From Ga0077555 sp033764055 (lineage in GTDB: Bacteria; Pseudomonadota; Alphaproteobacteria; Rhizobiales; Hyphomicrobiaceae): a DNA stretch of 64,000 nucleotides. Each line of letters begins with the position of its first letter. The stretch's first letter is position 1. The position numbers were made by a program, and so were the translations under genes. Below the pieces are notes generated by a model, which was given only the letters and a program-made list of their open reading frames with translations, searched no databases and was not told where the DNA came from. The stretch is taken from contig JANRJI010000129.1 in the NCBI GenBank assembly GCA_033764055.1, forward strand, positions 62,001 to 126,000, given 5' to 3'. Positions 8,613 to 18,961 of this stretch are shown piece by piece.

Positions 8613-10373
8613 ATGAACGCCCTGGCGCACATCGAGGCGCGCATTGCCACCGCACTCGAAAGCATGAAGTCCGCCGGCACTCTGCCGGCCGACCTCGAAA
8701 CGAGCGGCACCGACCTCGAGCCGACCAGGGATCCGAGCCACGGCGACCTAGCGTCGAACGCGGCCATGGTGCTGGCGAAGCCTGCCGGACTGAAGCCGCG
8801 CGACATCGCCGAGCGGCTCAAGGCAGCGCTCGCCGGCGAGCCGCTCATCGTCAAGGCCGAGATCGCCGGTCCGGGCTTTCTCAACCTGACGCTGGCGCCG
8901 CAGGCCTGGCAGTCGGTGATCGGCGAGGTGCTGGCGGCCGGCAGCAACTTCGGTCGCGCCGACATCGGCAAGAGCGAGGCGGTCAACGTCGAGTACGTGT
9001 CGGCCAATCCCACCGGTCCGATGCACGTCGGCCATTGCCGCGGCGCGGTGTTCGGCGATGCGCTGGCGAGCCTGCTCGACTTCGCCGGCTGGAAGGTGAC
9101 ACGCGAGTACTACATCAACGATGCCGGCGCCCAGGTCGACGTGCTCGCACGCTCGGTCTACCTGCGGTACCTGCAGGTCATGGGCGAGGACATCGAGGAG
9201 ATCCCCGAGGGGCTCTATCCTGGCGATTATCTCATCCCGGTCGCCGAGCGGCTGGCCTGGGAGCACGACACGGTCTTCCAGTCGCTGCCCGAAACCCACT
9301 GGCTGCCCTTCATGCGTCGATTCGCGACCGACGCGATGCTGGTCATGATCAAGGAGGATCTGGCGGCGCTCAACGTGAAGCACGACGTGTTTTTCTCCGA
9401 GCGGTCGCTGACCGAGGGCGGCAAGGACGAGGTCGCCGAGACCATCGCCGAGCTCAGGGCCAAGGGCCTCGTCTTCGAGGGCCGGCTCGAAAGGCCCAAG
9501 GGCCATGACGCGGAGGAGTGGGAGGATCGCGAGCAGACGCTGTTCAAGGCGACGGACTTCGGCGACGACGTCGACCGGGCTCTGATGAAGTCGGACGGCA
9601 GCTACACCTATTTCGCCGCCGACATGGCCTATCATCACAACAAGCTGTCGCGCGGCTTCAGGCATCTCATCAACGTGTTCGGGGCCGATCACTCTGGCTA
9701 CATCAAGCGGATGAAGGCCGCGGTGAAGGCGCTGAGCGGCGACAATGCCGACCTCGACATCAAGGTGTGCCAGCTGGTCCGCCTGCTGCGGGCCGGCGAG
9801 CCGGTCAAGATGTCGAAGCGGGCGGGCACGTTCGTGACACTGCGCGAGGTGGTCGACGAGGTCGGGCGCGATCCCGTGCGCTTCATGATGCTCTACCGGA
9901 AGAACGACGCGACGCTCGACTTCGACCTCGCCAGGGTGGTCGAGCAGTCGAAGGACAACCCCGTCTTCTACGTCCAGTATGCGCACGCGCGGGTCCACTC
10001 GGTGTTCCGACAGGCGCGCGAGGCGCTGCCTGGCCTCGACACCAGCTCCGCGGCGTTGCGTGCAGCCGACATCGGACGGCTCGACGACAAGAGCGAGCTG
10101 GAGCTGATGCGGCGGCTTGCGCTCTGGCCGCGGATCGTCGCAGGGGCGGCGAGGGCGCACGAGCCGCACCGCATCGCCTTCTATCTCCACGACGTGGCAT
10201 CTCTGTTCCACTCGCATTGGACGCGAGGCAATGATTCGCCATATTTGCGGTTTATCCAGGCCAATGACCCGGACCTTACCCTGGCGCGATTGGCACTCGC
10301 GCAGGCTTGTGCACAGGTGATTGCCTCGGGGCTGGCAATCCTGGGGGTCGAAGCACCGACGGAGATGCGATAA
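8613..10373 (+). CDS. argS: arginine--tRNA ligase
   Basis: Class I aminoacyl-tRNA synthetase that charges tRNA-Arg with arginine in the cytoplasm. The 586-residue length is normal. The HIGH-type motif is HVGH at about 138-141 (in NPTGPMHVGH), and KMSK with its usual continuation KRAGTF starts at about 399. The N-terminal tRNA D-loop recognition domain and the C-terminal anticodon-binding domain, ending GVEAPTEM, are both complete. The start at 8613 has GAGGA 5 bases upstream; the frame is open much further but has no family match there. It heads the block argS, SPOR protein, nagZ, scpA, scpB that is conserved in Hyphomicrobiales. Confidence 0.98.
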   Translation: MNALAHIEARIATALESMKSAGTLPADLETSGTDLEPTRDPSHGDLASNAAMVLAKPAGLKPRDIAERLKAALAGEPLIVKAEIAGPGFLNLTLAPQAWQSVIGEVLAAGSNFGRADIGKSEAVNVEYVSANPTGPMHVGHCRGAVFGDALASLLDFAGWKVTREYYINDAGAQVDVLARSVYLRYLQVMGEDIEEIPEGLYPGDYLIPVAERLAWEHDTVFQSLPETHWLPFMRRFATDAMLVMIKEDLAALNVKHDVFFSERSLTEGGKDEVAETIAELRAKGLVFEGRLERPKGHDAEEWEDREQTLFKATDFGDDVDRALMKSDGSYTYFAADMAYHHNKLSRGFRHLINVFGADHSGYIKRMKAAVKALSGDNADLDIKVCQLVRLLRAGEPVKMSKRAGTFVTLREVVDEVGRDPVRFMMLYRKNDATLDFDLARVVEQSKDNPVFYVQYAHARVHSVFRQAREALPGLDTSSAALRAADIGRLDDKSELELMRRLALWPRIVAGAARAHEPHRIAFYLHDVASLFHSHWTRGNDSPYLRFIQANDPDLTLARLALAQACAQVIASGLAILGVEAPTEMR

Positions 10374-10418
10374 TCGCGCCGAATCGGGCGACTACAACTC
10401 GTCGAGGGGATAGGCACG

Positions 10419-12344
10419 ATGGCTGGGTCGAACGGCTCTTCGGCGCAACGCGGCGCCCAAATCCCGCAACAATGGCCGCCTGAGACCGAGGAGCAGGCGC
10501 GCGCCCGCGAGTACGAGCGGTGGCTGCAGGAGCAGCGCGCGCAGCAGGCCTACGAGCAGCAGATGCGCGGACACGCCCCGCCTGCTTCCAGCTATCCGGA
10601 TCCGGCAGGACGGGCTTTCCACGGCCAGCACGGCCACCCTCATCCTGGGCCTGCTGGCCCGCACGTCGATCCTCATGGCTATGGCCACCCCGGCGGCGGG
10701 GCTCCTCCGTTCGGCCATGCCCCAGCGCCCGCGCCCAGCGATCAGCGTGGCTATGCACCGCATTTCGAGCGCTTCGATCCCGGTCCGCCCCCCGCGCCGC
10801 AGGACGGCTTCGCCCGGTACGATCAACAGGGCTATGCTCAATCGCCGCAGCGCCCGGGATGGGACGCAGGGCAGCACAGCGGCTTTCCACCGTTGCCCCC
10901 GGGCGATCCGGGACGCCAGGCGCACTCGGACGGGCGGCAGCCCGGTCACTATCCCGAGCTGCCAGGGCTCCCCGGCTATCCGGCCCCGCCACAGGATTAC
11001 GATCATCGACAGGGTGACCCCCGCCAGGACCTGAGGTCCTACGATCTGTCGAACTATGCGCCCGGCCAGATTCCTCACGGCTATGGCGGCGACCAGGCGC
11101 ATCAAGCGCCGCAGACGTGGCCACCCGGCACGCCGGAGCCACGCTGGGAGGACGGCCGCAGCCAGTGGCCGCCACACGACCAGCCGGGAGCGCCGGGCAC
11201 GGAGCACGCCGGGCAGGGCTACGCGCAACCGCAACACGACCCCCGGTTCGCGAACGTCGCCGGCGGCCAGGAGGGCTACGACCACGAGGAAGCCGAGGCG
11301 GTCGAGGAACGGCGCGGCCCGAGCACGCTGGTGATCGTGGGCGCCCTGGTCGGCGCCATCATCGCCGGTGGCGGCCTCGCCTACGGCTACAAGATGCTCG
11401 GTGGCGGGGGCGGCGCCAAGGTCAAGGTCGCCGAGATCAAGGCGCCGACGTCGCCTGCGAAAACCAAGCCCAAGGATCCAGGCGGCAAGACCATCGAGCA
11501 CAGCGACAAGACGTTCGTGAACCGTGCCTCCAGCGACAGTTTGCCGCCGGTGCCGACATCCCTCAATTCCGAGGCCCTCCGCGACGATGGCGCACCGCGC
11601 AAGGTGGCGACCACCAATATCGTGCTCAACCGGGACGGCTCGGTCACGCCCCAAGTGTCCAGGTCGACCGAGCCGCCAGCGGCATCCTCGGCCACCGGCG
11701 TTCCGGGACTGCTTATCGATGGATTGAATACGCCGCCGCCAGGTCCGGCGCCGGGCCGCGCGGCGATCCCGCCACCACCGCCACCAGCCGCTTTGCCGCC
11801 ACCGGCCGTGCGCTCGACGCTGCCGCCGGCTCCGAGCGAGGCCGTCACGGTACGCAGCGCACCACCGCCGCCGCCGCGCGTCGCCGATCTACCGCTCCCG
11901 AAGGTGCAGCCGCGAGAGGCTCCGCCTCCGCGCGCCGCGGCCCCCGAGCGGCAGCCGGTGCCGAAGCGCGCTGCCGTCCGTGACGATCTGCCGGCGCTGA
12001 AGTCCGGCGGCGCGGCAACGGCCGCAGTGCCTGACCGCAAGGCCGCCGTCGGCACGGCGTCCGGCGTCGGCGCGGGTGCTGCAGCCAATGCCAACGGTTA
12101 CGTCGCCGTGCTGGCCTCCAAGCGCAACCGCCAGGAGGCCTTGAACAGCTTCGCCGACATCTTCCAGAAGCATCCGGACGTTCTGGCCGGCCGGACGCCC
12201 GACGTCCGCGAGGTCAATCTCGCCGACAAGGGTGTCTGGTACCGTCTGATCGTTGGGCCACCCGGGTCGCGGGAGGCCGCGCGCGATCTGTGCGTCAAGC
12301 TCAAGGCACGCGGCATGGCGGATTGCTGGCCGACGGCCTACTGA
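10419..12344 (+). CDS. SPOR-domain cell-envelope protein
   Basis: A 641-residue bitopic membrane protein. The first 300 residues are Pro/Gly/Gln/Tyr/His-rich and probably disordered in the cytoplasm. One transmembrane helix follows at about 303-322 (LVIVGALVGAIIAGGGLAYG). A long Pro/Ala linker in the periplasm leads to a SPOR domain at about 557-641, containing YVAVLASKRNRQEAL and YRLIVGPPGSREAA. SPOR domains bind denuded glycan strands at the division septum. The position between argS and nagZ is where alphaproteobacteria usually keep such a gene. It starts 45 bases after argS and the two are probably co-transcribed. Confidence 0.9.
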   Translation: MAGSNGSSAQRGAQIPQQWPPETEEQARAREYERWLQEQRAQQAYEQQMRGHAPPASSYPDPAGRAFHGQHGHPHPGPAGPHVDPHGYGHPGGGAPPFGHAPAPAPSDQRGYAPHFERFDPGPPPAPQDGFARYDQQGYAQSPQRPGWDAGQHSGFPPLPPGDPGRQAHSDGRQPGHYPELPGLPGYPAPPQDYDHRQGDPRQDLRSYDLSNYAPGQIPHGYGGDQAHQAPQTWPPGTPEPRWEDGRSQWPPHDQPGAPGTEHAGQGYAQPQHDPRFANVAGGQEGYDHEEAEAVEERRGPSTLVIVGALVGAIIAGGGLAYGYKMLGGGGGAKVKVAEIKAPTSPAKTKPKDPGGKTIEHSDKTFVNRASSDSLPPVPTSLNSEALRDDGAPRKVATTNIVLNRDGSVTPQVSRSTEPPAASSATGVPGLLIDGLNTPPPGPAPGRAAIPPPPPPAALPPPAVRSTLPPAPSEAVTVRSAPPPPPRVADLPLPKVQPREAPPPRAAAPERQPVPKRAAVRDDLPALKSGGAATAAVPDRKAAVGTASGVGAGAAANANGYVAVLASKRNRQEALNSFADIFQKHPDVLAGRTPDVREVNLADKGVWYRLIVGPPGSREAARDLCVKLKARGMADCWPTAY

Positions 12345-12379
12345 CGGCCACCGGTCGGACCCGCTACGGATCACACGCC

Positions 12380-13396
12380 ATGCTGACGGCCTTCATGACC
12401 GGCCTTTCCGGTCCTGTGATCACAGCTGACGAGTGCGCTTTCCTCACCGACAGCAGGCCGGCGGGTCTCATCCTGTTCGCCCGCAACTGCCAGTCGCCGG
12501 ACCAGATTCGGAAGCTCGTGGCCGGGTTTCGCGAGGCCGTCGGGACCGAGCGGGTGCTGGTGCTGATCGACCAGGAGGGCGGGCGGGTGCAGCGTCTTCG
12601 CCCGCCGCTCGGCTCTTTGCTGCCGGCCGCGGCCTCGTTCCTCGGCTACGCGAGCGGCGACGTCGTCGAGGCGGCGCGGCTGGCCCGGCTCGCGGCCCGG
12701 CTCGCGGCGCACGAGCTCAGTGGCTACGGCATCAACACCAACTGTGCTCCGGTGCTCGACGTGCCGGTGGCGGGTGCGCATGACGTCATCGGCAACCGCG
12801 CGTACGCCCATGATGCAGCGACGGTGACGGCTCTCGGCACGGCGGTGGCCGATGGTCTGATGGCCGGGGCGATCGTCCCGGTGGCGAAGCACGTTCCAGG
12901 GCACGGGCGTGCCGGAGCTGACAGTCACCTCGAGCTGCCGGTCGTCGCGACCCCGCGAGAGATACTGGCTGCGACGGATTTCTTGCCTTTCCGCACCCTG
13001 GCACACCTGCCCGCAGCCATGACGGCACACGTGGTCTACACCGCCCTGGACCCGGCTCGGCCGGCCAGCATCTCCGCGTCGGTGACGCGCGGGATCATTC
13101 GCGGCGAGATCGGCTTCGATGGCCTCCTGATGAGCGATGATCTGGGCATGCGGGCCCTCGCCGGGTCGTTCGAATCGAGGACGCGGGCCGTGCTGACGGC
13201 CGGCTCGGATCTGGCGCTGCATTGCAGCGGCGCGTTGCCGGAGATGCAGGCCGTTGCGTCCGCGGCTCCTGCGCTCGCGGGCGAGTCGCTTCGGCGTTTC
13301 GAGCGGGCACTGCGGGTCGCCCTCGCGCCGCCGATGCCCTTCGATGCGGAGGCTGCCCGTGCGGCACTGGCGCCGTTGTTGGCGCGAGCCGCTTGA
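12380..13396 (+). CDS. nagZ: beta-N-acetylhexosaminidase (GH3, NagZ)
   Basis: A 338-residue cytoplasmic glycoside hydrolase family 3 enzyme that removes GlcNAc from 1,6-anhydro-muropeptides in peptidoglycan recycling. The family signature KH(V)PGHGRAGADSHLELPVV begins near residue 170 and carries the catalytic Asp-His pair on its flexible loop. The nucleophile Asp is in LLMSDDLGM. The start at 12380 gives MLTAFMTGLSG, matching NagZ N-termini; the frame extends upstream without support. It lies 35 bases after the SPOR gene, in the usual gene order, and is followed by scpA. Confidence 0.95.
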   Translation: MLTAFMTGLSGPVITADECAFLTDSRPAGLILFARNCQSPDQIRKLVAGFREAVGTERVLVLIDQEGGRVQRLRPPLGSLLPAAASFLGYASGDVVEAARLARLAARLAAHELSGYGINTNCAPVLDVPVAGAHDVIGNRAYAHDAATVTALGTAVADGLMAGAIVPVAKHVPGHGRAGADSHLELPVVATPREILAATDFLPFRTLAHLPAAMTAHVVYTALDPARPASISASVTRGIIRGEIGFDGLLMSDDLGMRALAGSFESRTRAVLTAGSDLALHCSGALPEMQAVASAAPALAGESLRRFERALRVALAPPMPFDAEAARAALAPLLARAA

Positions 13397-13467
13397 ATCA
13401 GTTAAGATATTGTTAAGGATGACATTCAGCAGGCGATGATCCGGGTGATCGCGGTCAAGGAGATTGG

Positions 13468-14364
13468 ATGGGCGGGAACAGGGGCGACGCGGCGGCAGGC
13501 ATCCCGGCGCCCGACGACCGCCCTTCGGGCGAGCCGGGGACCCGACCCGTTGCGGCTGAAGCCTGGGCTGACGACGTCGGCTTCGACGAGCGCAGCGAGA
13601 GAGAGCTGCTGAATGTCGATGTCGCCGGCTTCGAGGGTCCGCTCGACCTGCTGCTCGCGCTGGCGCGGACGCAGAAAGTCGATCTCTCGCAGATCTCGGT
13701 GCTGGCCCTGGCCGAGCAATACCTGTCTTTCATCGCCGAGCTGCGCCAGCTGCGCCTGGAGCTGGCCGCCGACTATCTGGTGATGGCTGCCTGGCTGGCC
13801 TTCCTCAAATCCCGCCTGCTGCTGCCGCGCGAGGAGAAGACCGAGGAGCGGCTGTCCGCCGAGGAGGAGGCGGCGCGGCTGACATTCCGCCTGAAGCGCC
13901 TCGATGCCATGCGGCGGGCAGCCGCGCAGCTCCTCACGCGCAAGCGCCTCGGGCGGGACATCTTTCCACGCGGCATGCCCGAGGACGCCCGCACCATCCG
14001 CGAGCGGCAATTCACGGCTGAGATCTACGATTTGCTCAAGGCCTACGCCGATCAGCGCAAGCGCACGACAGTCAAGCGAGCCCACGTCGTCCGGAGGCGC
14101 GTCGTGTGGTCGATCAAGGATGCGCGCCAGCGGCTCGAGCGCCTCGTCGGCACCTCGACGTCGGGCTCGTGGGTGCAGCTCGACCTGTTCCTCGGGCAAT
14201 ACCTCCCTGCCCCGGAGCTCAGCCGTACGGCGCTCGCCAGCTCGTTCGGCGCCACGTTGGAGATGGCCCGCGAAGGCCTCATCGAGATCCGGCAGGATGC
14301 ACCGTTCTCGCCGCTCTACATGCGCCGTCGTGAGGCGGACCAACGTGGAGAACGCGCCGGCTGA
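13468..14364 (+). CDS. scpA: segregation and condensation protein A
   Basis: The kleisin subunit of the SMC-ScpAB condensin. The 298-residue protein has the conserved N-terminal block VDVAGFEGPLDLLLALARTQKVDL at about 49-72, which binds the Smc neck. It also has the DYLVMAAWLAFLKSRLLLP helix, and its C-terminal winged-helix region binds the Smc head (EICQD-like EIRQDAPFSPLYM). An Asp/Gly-rich N-terminal extension of about 45 residues is less conserved, so the start may lie a little downstream. It is followed within 47 bases by scpB, its partner. Confidence 0.95.
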   Translation: MGGNRGDAAAGIPAPDDRPSGEPGTRPVAAEAWADDVGFDERSERELLNVDVAGFEGPLDLLLALARTQKVDLSQISVLALAEQYLSFIAELRQLRLELAADYLVMAAWLAFLKSRLLLPREEKTEERLSAEEEAARLTFRLKRLDAMRRAAAQLLTRKRLGRDIFPRGMPEDARTIRERQFTAEIYDLLKAYADQRKRTTVKRAHVVRRRVVWSIKDARQRLERLVGTSTSGSWVQLDLFLGQYLPAPELSRTALASSFGATLEMAREGLIEIRQDAPFSPLYMRRREADQRGERAG

Positions 14365-14411
14365 GGTCCGGCGCCGACGGGGTCGAGGTCAGCCATGGGA
14401 AGGCGTGCCGC

Positions 14412-15271
<860 letters not shown>

Positions 15272-15275
<4 letters not shown>

Positions 15276-16039
15276 GGCTCGGACCATTGATCGCCCGCCT
15301 GGCGCTCGCTGGCGTGCTGCTCGTCATCACAGGCGTGCTGATGCCGCTCTTGGCACGGGCCGAGACGCTGTTCACATCGCTCGAGAAGCCCCCGGCTCCG
15401 GTCGAGGTCGCCGAGCTTCTGGCGCGCGGCGTCGTGATCTTCGAGATGGATTTCGATCAGCCCGGTGCAGCGGAGGCGGTTGCGGCCGTCCGTGCCGGCG
15501 GCGGCAAGGTCACGGCCTATCATGTCGGCGGCGGCGGCGGCCGAGCCTGGGGCAGCGTCAAGGCCGGCGAGTTCGTGCGCTACTACGACGATCCGAAGGA
15601 TTTCGCAGCGCTGACGGAGGACGTGAAGCGGCTGGTTGCGCGCGGGGCGAGCTTCGTCCACTTCGACAACACGCACCGCATGAGCGGCAAGCGCCTCGAG
15701 GCCGTCGCAGACGCCATTCGCGCCGGTGGCGCGGGTTTCGTCGCCAAGAACAATCCGGACAAGTGGCGCCTCGTCATGACGCGGCGACCGGACCTGGTGC
15801 CGGGATACGCCATCGTCGAGGACGCCATGCGCGACGCCGAAGAGACGCAGGCGGCGTTCGAGCTGCACGAGAGGGGCGTTCCCGTGACCATTGTCGGGTT
15901 CCGCAAGCCGATCGACCCAAAGGCTGTCGGCATTCCGGACGAGTACGCAGCCGCTTACAAGGCCGTGAACCCGTGGGCACAAATCTTGCTGATGGATGAC
16001 GAGCGGGCGTTTGACAGCCGCACGGCACGGTTCTTCTAG
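15272..16039 (+). CDS. exported GH114-like (TIM-barrel) protein
   Basis: A 255-residue protein with a signal peptide (hydrophobic 8-28, then ARAET). Four blocks follow the order of GH114/endo-alpha-1,4-polygalactosaminidase-like barrels: VVIFEMDFDQPG, GGKVTAYHVGGGG, GASFVHFDN with FVAKNNPDKW, and YAIVEDAMRDAEE followed by VPVTIVGF. In that family the Asp of DN and the Glu of the nEqC block are the likely acids, and both are kept here (FDN; IVED). This is my own alignment by eye, so the fold is an inference and a substrate even more so. It starts on the stop codon of scpB. Confidence 0.72.
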
Positions 16040-16131
16040 ATCGCGTTCCGACTACGAGCGGAATGGGGGCGCCACCCTGGGGACACCAGGTCCGGGGCCG
16101 TGGTATGGATCGGGTGGGGCAAGCCCTGAGC

Positions 16132-16151
16132 CCGTTTGCGCAAGCAAACGG
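16132..16151. other. perfect hairpin with GCAA loop upstream of mtgA
   Basis: An 8-bp perfect stem (arm CCGTTTGC) closes a GCAA loop, a GNRA-type tetraloop if transcribed on the + strand. No U-tract follows, so it is not a typical intrinsic terminator. It sits 63 bases before the mtgA start and could structure the leader or be a processing site. Confidence 0.4.
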
Positions 16152-16214
16152 ATTGGCAGCCGTTTCGCGACACCGTGGTCGTCGAAGTCGTGCATAGTGC
16201 GAAAGTATCGAGTC

Positions 16215-17093
16215 ATGGATTTCGACGGCGCCGGACCCGCCCACAAGCCCGATGTGGTCACCGGGCCGGCGACGGGAAGGAGAACCGGGAGCCCATCCGG
16301 CATCGCGCCGTCCGGCGATGCGGTCCCGGCGTCAGGCATTGGCCGCGATGAGGTGCCGTCACCGTGGACGACCCAGCCCGATCATCCGACCGACAGTGCT
16401 TCAGCGCCGCGTGTGGTGCCGCGGCATTTCCTCTGGCGATGGCTGCGCCGCCTGGCATTTCTGGCCGTCGGGCTTGCCGCAGGCACCTTGATCCTGATGG
16501 TCGCCTATCGCTTCGTCGACCCGCCGTTCACGCCAATCATCGCCTGGAGCCGGCTCGGTGGCGATCCCGTCGACCAGCGGTGGGTGCCGCTCAATGCCAT
16601 CTCCCCGAGGCTCGCCAGGGCTGTGATCGCGTCCGAGGATGCGCGGTTCTGTCAGCACAGTGGCATCGACTTCGACGAGCTCAAGGCCGCGATCGAAGAT
16701 GCCAAACGGGGCAACCCGCGCGGTGCCAGCACCATCACGATGCAGGTCGTGAAGAACCTCTTCCTGTGGCCGAGCCGGAGCTACCTGCGGAAGGCGCTCG
16801 AGCTGCCCATGGCACTGGCCCTCGATTTTCTCTGGCCCAAGCGCCGCATCCTCGAGGTCTACCTCAACATCGCCGAGTGGGGGCCGGGCGTGTATGGCGC
16901 GGAGGCTGCCGCTCGCACGGCCTACGGCAAGAGCGCTGCAAGCCTCACCGATGCCGAGGCGGCGCGGCTTGCAGTGTCGCTGCCGAACCCGATCGAGCGC
17001 GATCCGGGGGATCCCGACGCCACGGTCGAGCGGCTTTCGCAGCGCCTCATGGCGCGCATGCGCACGGGTGTGCCCCTGGGCTGCTTGAAATAG
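16215..17093 (+). CDS. mtgA: monofunctional biosynthetic peptidoglycan transglycosylase
   Basis: A GT51 glycosyltransferase that polymerises lipid II into glycan strands at the periplasmic face of the inner membrane. The 292-residue protein has a Pro/Ser-rich cytoplasmic tail, one transmembrane helix at about 78-98, and the catalytic domain. Motif 1, ASEDARFCQHSGID, carries the catalytic Glu141; GASTITMQVVKNLFLWPSR and the KRRILEVYLNIAEWG block follow. No transpeptidase domain is present. The start at 16215 is an ATG close to the first family-like residues; its ribosome binding site is weak and the frame remains open upstream to 15996. Confidence 0.94.
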   Translation: MDFDGAGPAHKPDVVTGPATGRRTGSPSGIAPSGDAVPASGIGRDEVPSPWTTQPDHPTDSASAPRVVPRHFLWRWLRRLAFLAVGLAAGTLILMVAYRFVDPPFTPIIAWSRLGGDPVDQRWVPLNAISPRLARAVIASEDARFCQHSGIDFDELKAAIEDAKRGNPRGASTITMQVVKNLFLWPSRSYLRKALELPMALALDFLWPKRRILEVYLNIAEWGPGVYGAEAAARTAYGKSAASLTDAEAARLAVSLPNPIERDPGDPDATVERLSQRLMARMRTGVPLGCLK

Positions 17094-17185
17094 GCGGCAG
17101 GAACGATCCGGCCCGCCCGCGGGTTGGCGCTGGCGGTGGGACGAAGTAGGATCACGCCACCTTCAACCGCCCCGGGGATACCAAC

Positions 17186-17857
17186 ATGAGCGGCTTGGCC
17201 AGTCGATTGCTGATGATGGCGGCGCTGCTGTCCTTCGCTGCCACAGGATCGGCACTGGCGACCGATCCGTCGGCATTGCCGCCGGCGTTGGGTCCGACTG
17301 AGCCGCGCGTCGCGCCGATCAAGGGTGAGGACGGTCTCTTCCTCCAGTCCTGGTTCGTGACGTCGTTCCTCGACCTCAAGGACGATCATGCGGAGGCCAA
17401 GTCGAAGGGACGCCGCTTCGCCGTCATCTTCGAGCAGCGGGGGTGCGTCTACTGCACCAAGATGCACACCGACGTGCTTTCGCAGCGCTACATCAACGAC
17501 TACGTGCGCGACAATTTCAGCATCGTGCAACTCGACCTCTGGGGCTCCCGCGAGGTGACCGATTTCGACGGGACGAAGCTGCCCGAGAAGAAGCTCGCCG
17601 AGCGATGGGGCGTGCTGTTCACGCCGACCATCGTCTTCCTGAAGGAGGACCTCACGCCGTATGCCGGGAAATGGGGGCCGCCGCTCGAGGTCGCCCGTCT
17701 TCCGCTCGGCTTCGGGCCGGCGACATTCTACGATCTCTTCGTCTGGGTGAAGGCCAAGGTCTACGAGACCGATGCCAGCTTCCAGCGCTTCCACATTACC
17801 CGCATGGCCGAGCGCGACGCAGCCAGGGCGGGTGACGGCAAGGGCAAGGTCAACTGA
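17186..17857 (+). CDS. SoxW-like periplasmic thioredoxin
   Basis: A 223-residue protein with a signal peptide ending near ALATD and a thioredoxin-like domain. Redox-active Cys87 and Cys90 sit in RGCVYCTKMH, the form typical of SoxW-type thioredoxins, and the cis-Pro region is GVLFTPTIVFL. SoxW keeps periplasmic thiols reduced for the Sox sulfur-oxidation system, but no sox gene is in the window, so a general thiol role is possible. It starts 92 bases after mtgA, with GGGGA upstream, and lies 33 bases before the aldo/keto reductase. Confidence 0.85.
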   Translation: MSGLASRLLMMAALLSFAATGSALATDPSALPPALGPTEPRVAPIKGEDGLFLQSWFVTSFLDLKDDHAEAKSKGRRFAVIFEQRGCVYCTKMHTDVLSQRYINDYVRDNFSIVQLDLWGSREVTDFDGTKLPEKKLAERWGVLFTPTIVFLKEDLTPYAGKWGPPLEVARLPLGFGPATFYDLFVWVKAKVYETDASFQRFHITRMAERDAARAGDGKGKVN

Positions 17858-17890
17858 GTCGCCGCGGCGATTCGCGAAAGGACTTGGACG

Positions 17891-18892
17891 ATGCAGAAGC
17901 GCAAGCTCGGCCGCACGGGGCTCGATGTCTCGTTGCTGACCTTCGGCTGCGGTGCTGTCGGCGGCCTGATGACCAAAGGTGATCCAGCAGATCAGATGCG
18001 CGCCGTCAGGCGGGCGCTCGAGCTCGGCGTGAATTTCTTCGATACAGCGCCGCTTTACGGTGACGGCGCCTCGGAGACCAATGTCGGGCGAATCTTCCGC
18101 GAGTTGAAGCCGGACGTCGTTCTTGGCACCAAGGTGAACATACCGCCCGAGGGCAAGTCCGATATCGCCAAGGCCATCGAGACGTCGCTGGACGCGAGCC
18201 TCCGCCGCCTCGGGCGCGATCACGTCGACCTGCTGCAGCTGCACAACTCGATCGTGACGGGCGCAGCCGGCATCCCGCGGGATCTCGCGGCCGACGTCGT
18301 TCTGAACGAGGTGGCGCCAGCGTTCGAGCGGTTGAAGAAGTCGGGCAAGATCCGCTTTTGCGGCATCACGGCCATCGGCGAGTCGGCAGCGCTGCACCGG
18401 GTCATCGATTCGAGGGCCTTCGACACGGCACAGGTTGTCTACAATCTCCTCAATCCGAGCGCAGGCGGACCGGTGCCGGTCGGCTATCCGGGCCAGGACT
18501 ACGGACAGCTGCTGGCGCGCGCCGAAGCGGCCGGCATGGGCACCATCGTCATCCGTGTGCTGGCCGGTGGAGCGCTCTCGGGCGAGGAGGCTCGCCATCC
18601 GCTCGGCATGCCCATCGTGGCGCCGATCGGCTCGGGCAGCGACTATCGCGCCGACGTCCTGCGTGCGCGCCGCTTCTCACTGCTGCTGGCCGAGGCCGGG
18701 GCTGCCAGCCTCGTCGAGATGGGCATCCGGTTCGTGGCCAGCCACACCGCGGTTTCGACGCTCCAGGTCGGCATTGCCACGGTCGACGAGTTCGAAGGCG
18801 GCGCCCAGGCGGTGCTGAAGGGACCCCTGCCGCCCGTCGCACTGGCGCGCATTGCGGACGTGCAGAAGGGATTCGCTGGCGAGGCGACCTAG
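17891..18892 (+). CDS. aldo/keto reductase
   Basis: A 333-residue NADPH-dependent TIM-barrel oxidoreductase. The catalytic tetrad is complete: Asp51 and Tyr56 in FFDTAPLYGDG, Lys81 in LGTKV and His118 in LLQLHNS. It belongs to the group resembling L-galactose dehydrogenase and tas-like reductases of carbonyl compounds; the substrate cannot be told. The start is supported by GAAAGGA 7-8 bases upstream. It is close behind the SoxW-like gene and may be co-transcribed with it. Confidence 0.92.
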   Translation: MQKRKLGRTGLDVSLLTFGCGAVGGLMTKGDPADQMRAVRRALELGVNFFDTAPLYGDGASETNVGRIFRELKPDVVLGTKVNIPPEGKSDIAKAIETSLDASLRRLGRDHVDLLQLHNSIVTGAAGIPRDLAADVVLNEVAPAFERLKKSGKIRFCGITAIGESAALHRVIDSRAFDTAQVVYNLLNPSAGGPVPVGYPGQDYGQLLARAEAAGMGTIVIRVLAGGALSGEEARHPLGMPIVAPIGSGSDYRADVLRARRFSLLLAEAGAASLVEMGIRFVASHTAVSTLQVGIATVDEFEGGAQAVLKGPLPPVALARIADVQKGFAGEAT

Positions 18893-18961
18893 GTCGACGC
18901 CGCGACGCCAGCGGTCCGTGGCGGTACGGATGGTTGCAAGAGCGGCGAACGGCGTGGCGGC

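Noticed and set aside
8748..10217. A long - strand frame inside argS
   Set aside because: It is antisense to a tRNA synthetase with all motifs; its product shows no family match.
16922..18598. A 558-codon - strand frame over mtgA, the SoxW-like gene and the aldo/keto reductase
   Set aside because: It crosses three genes and has no recognisable domain.
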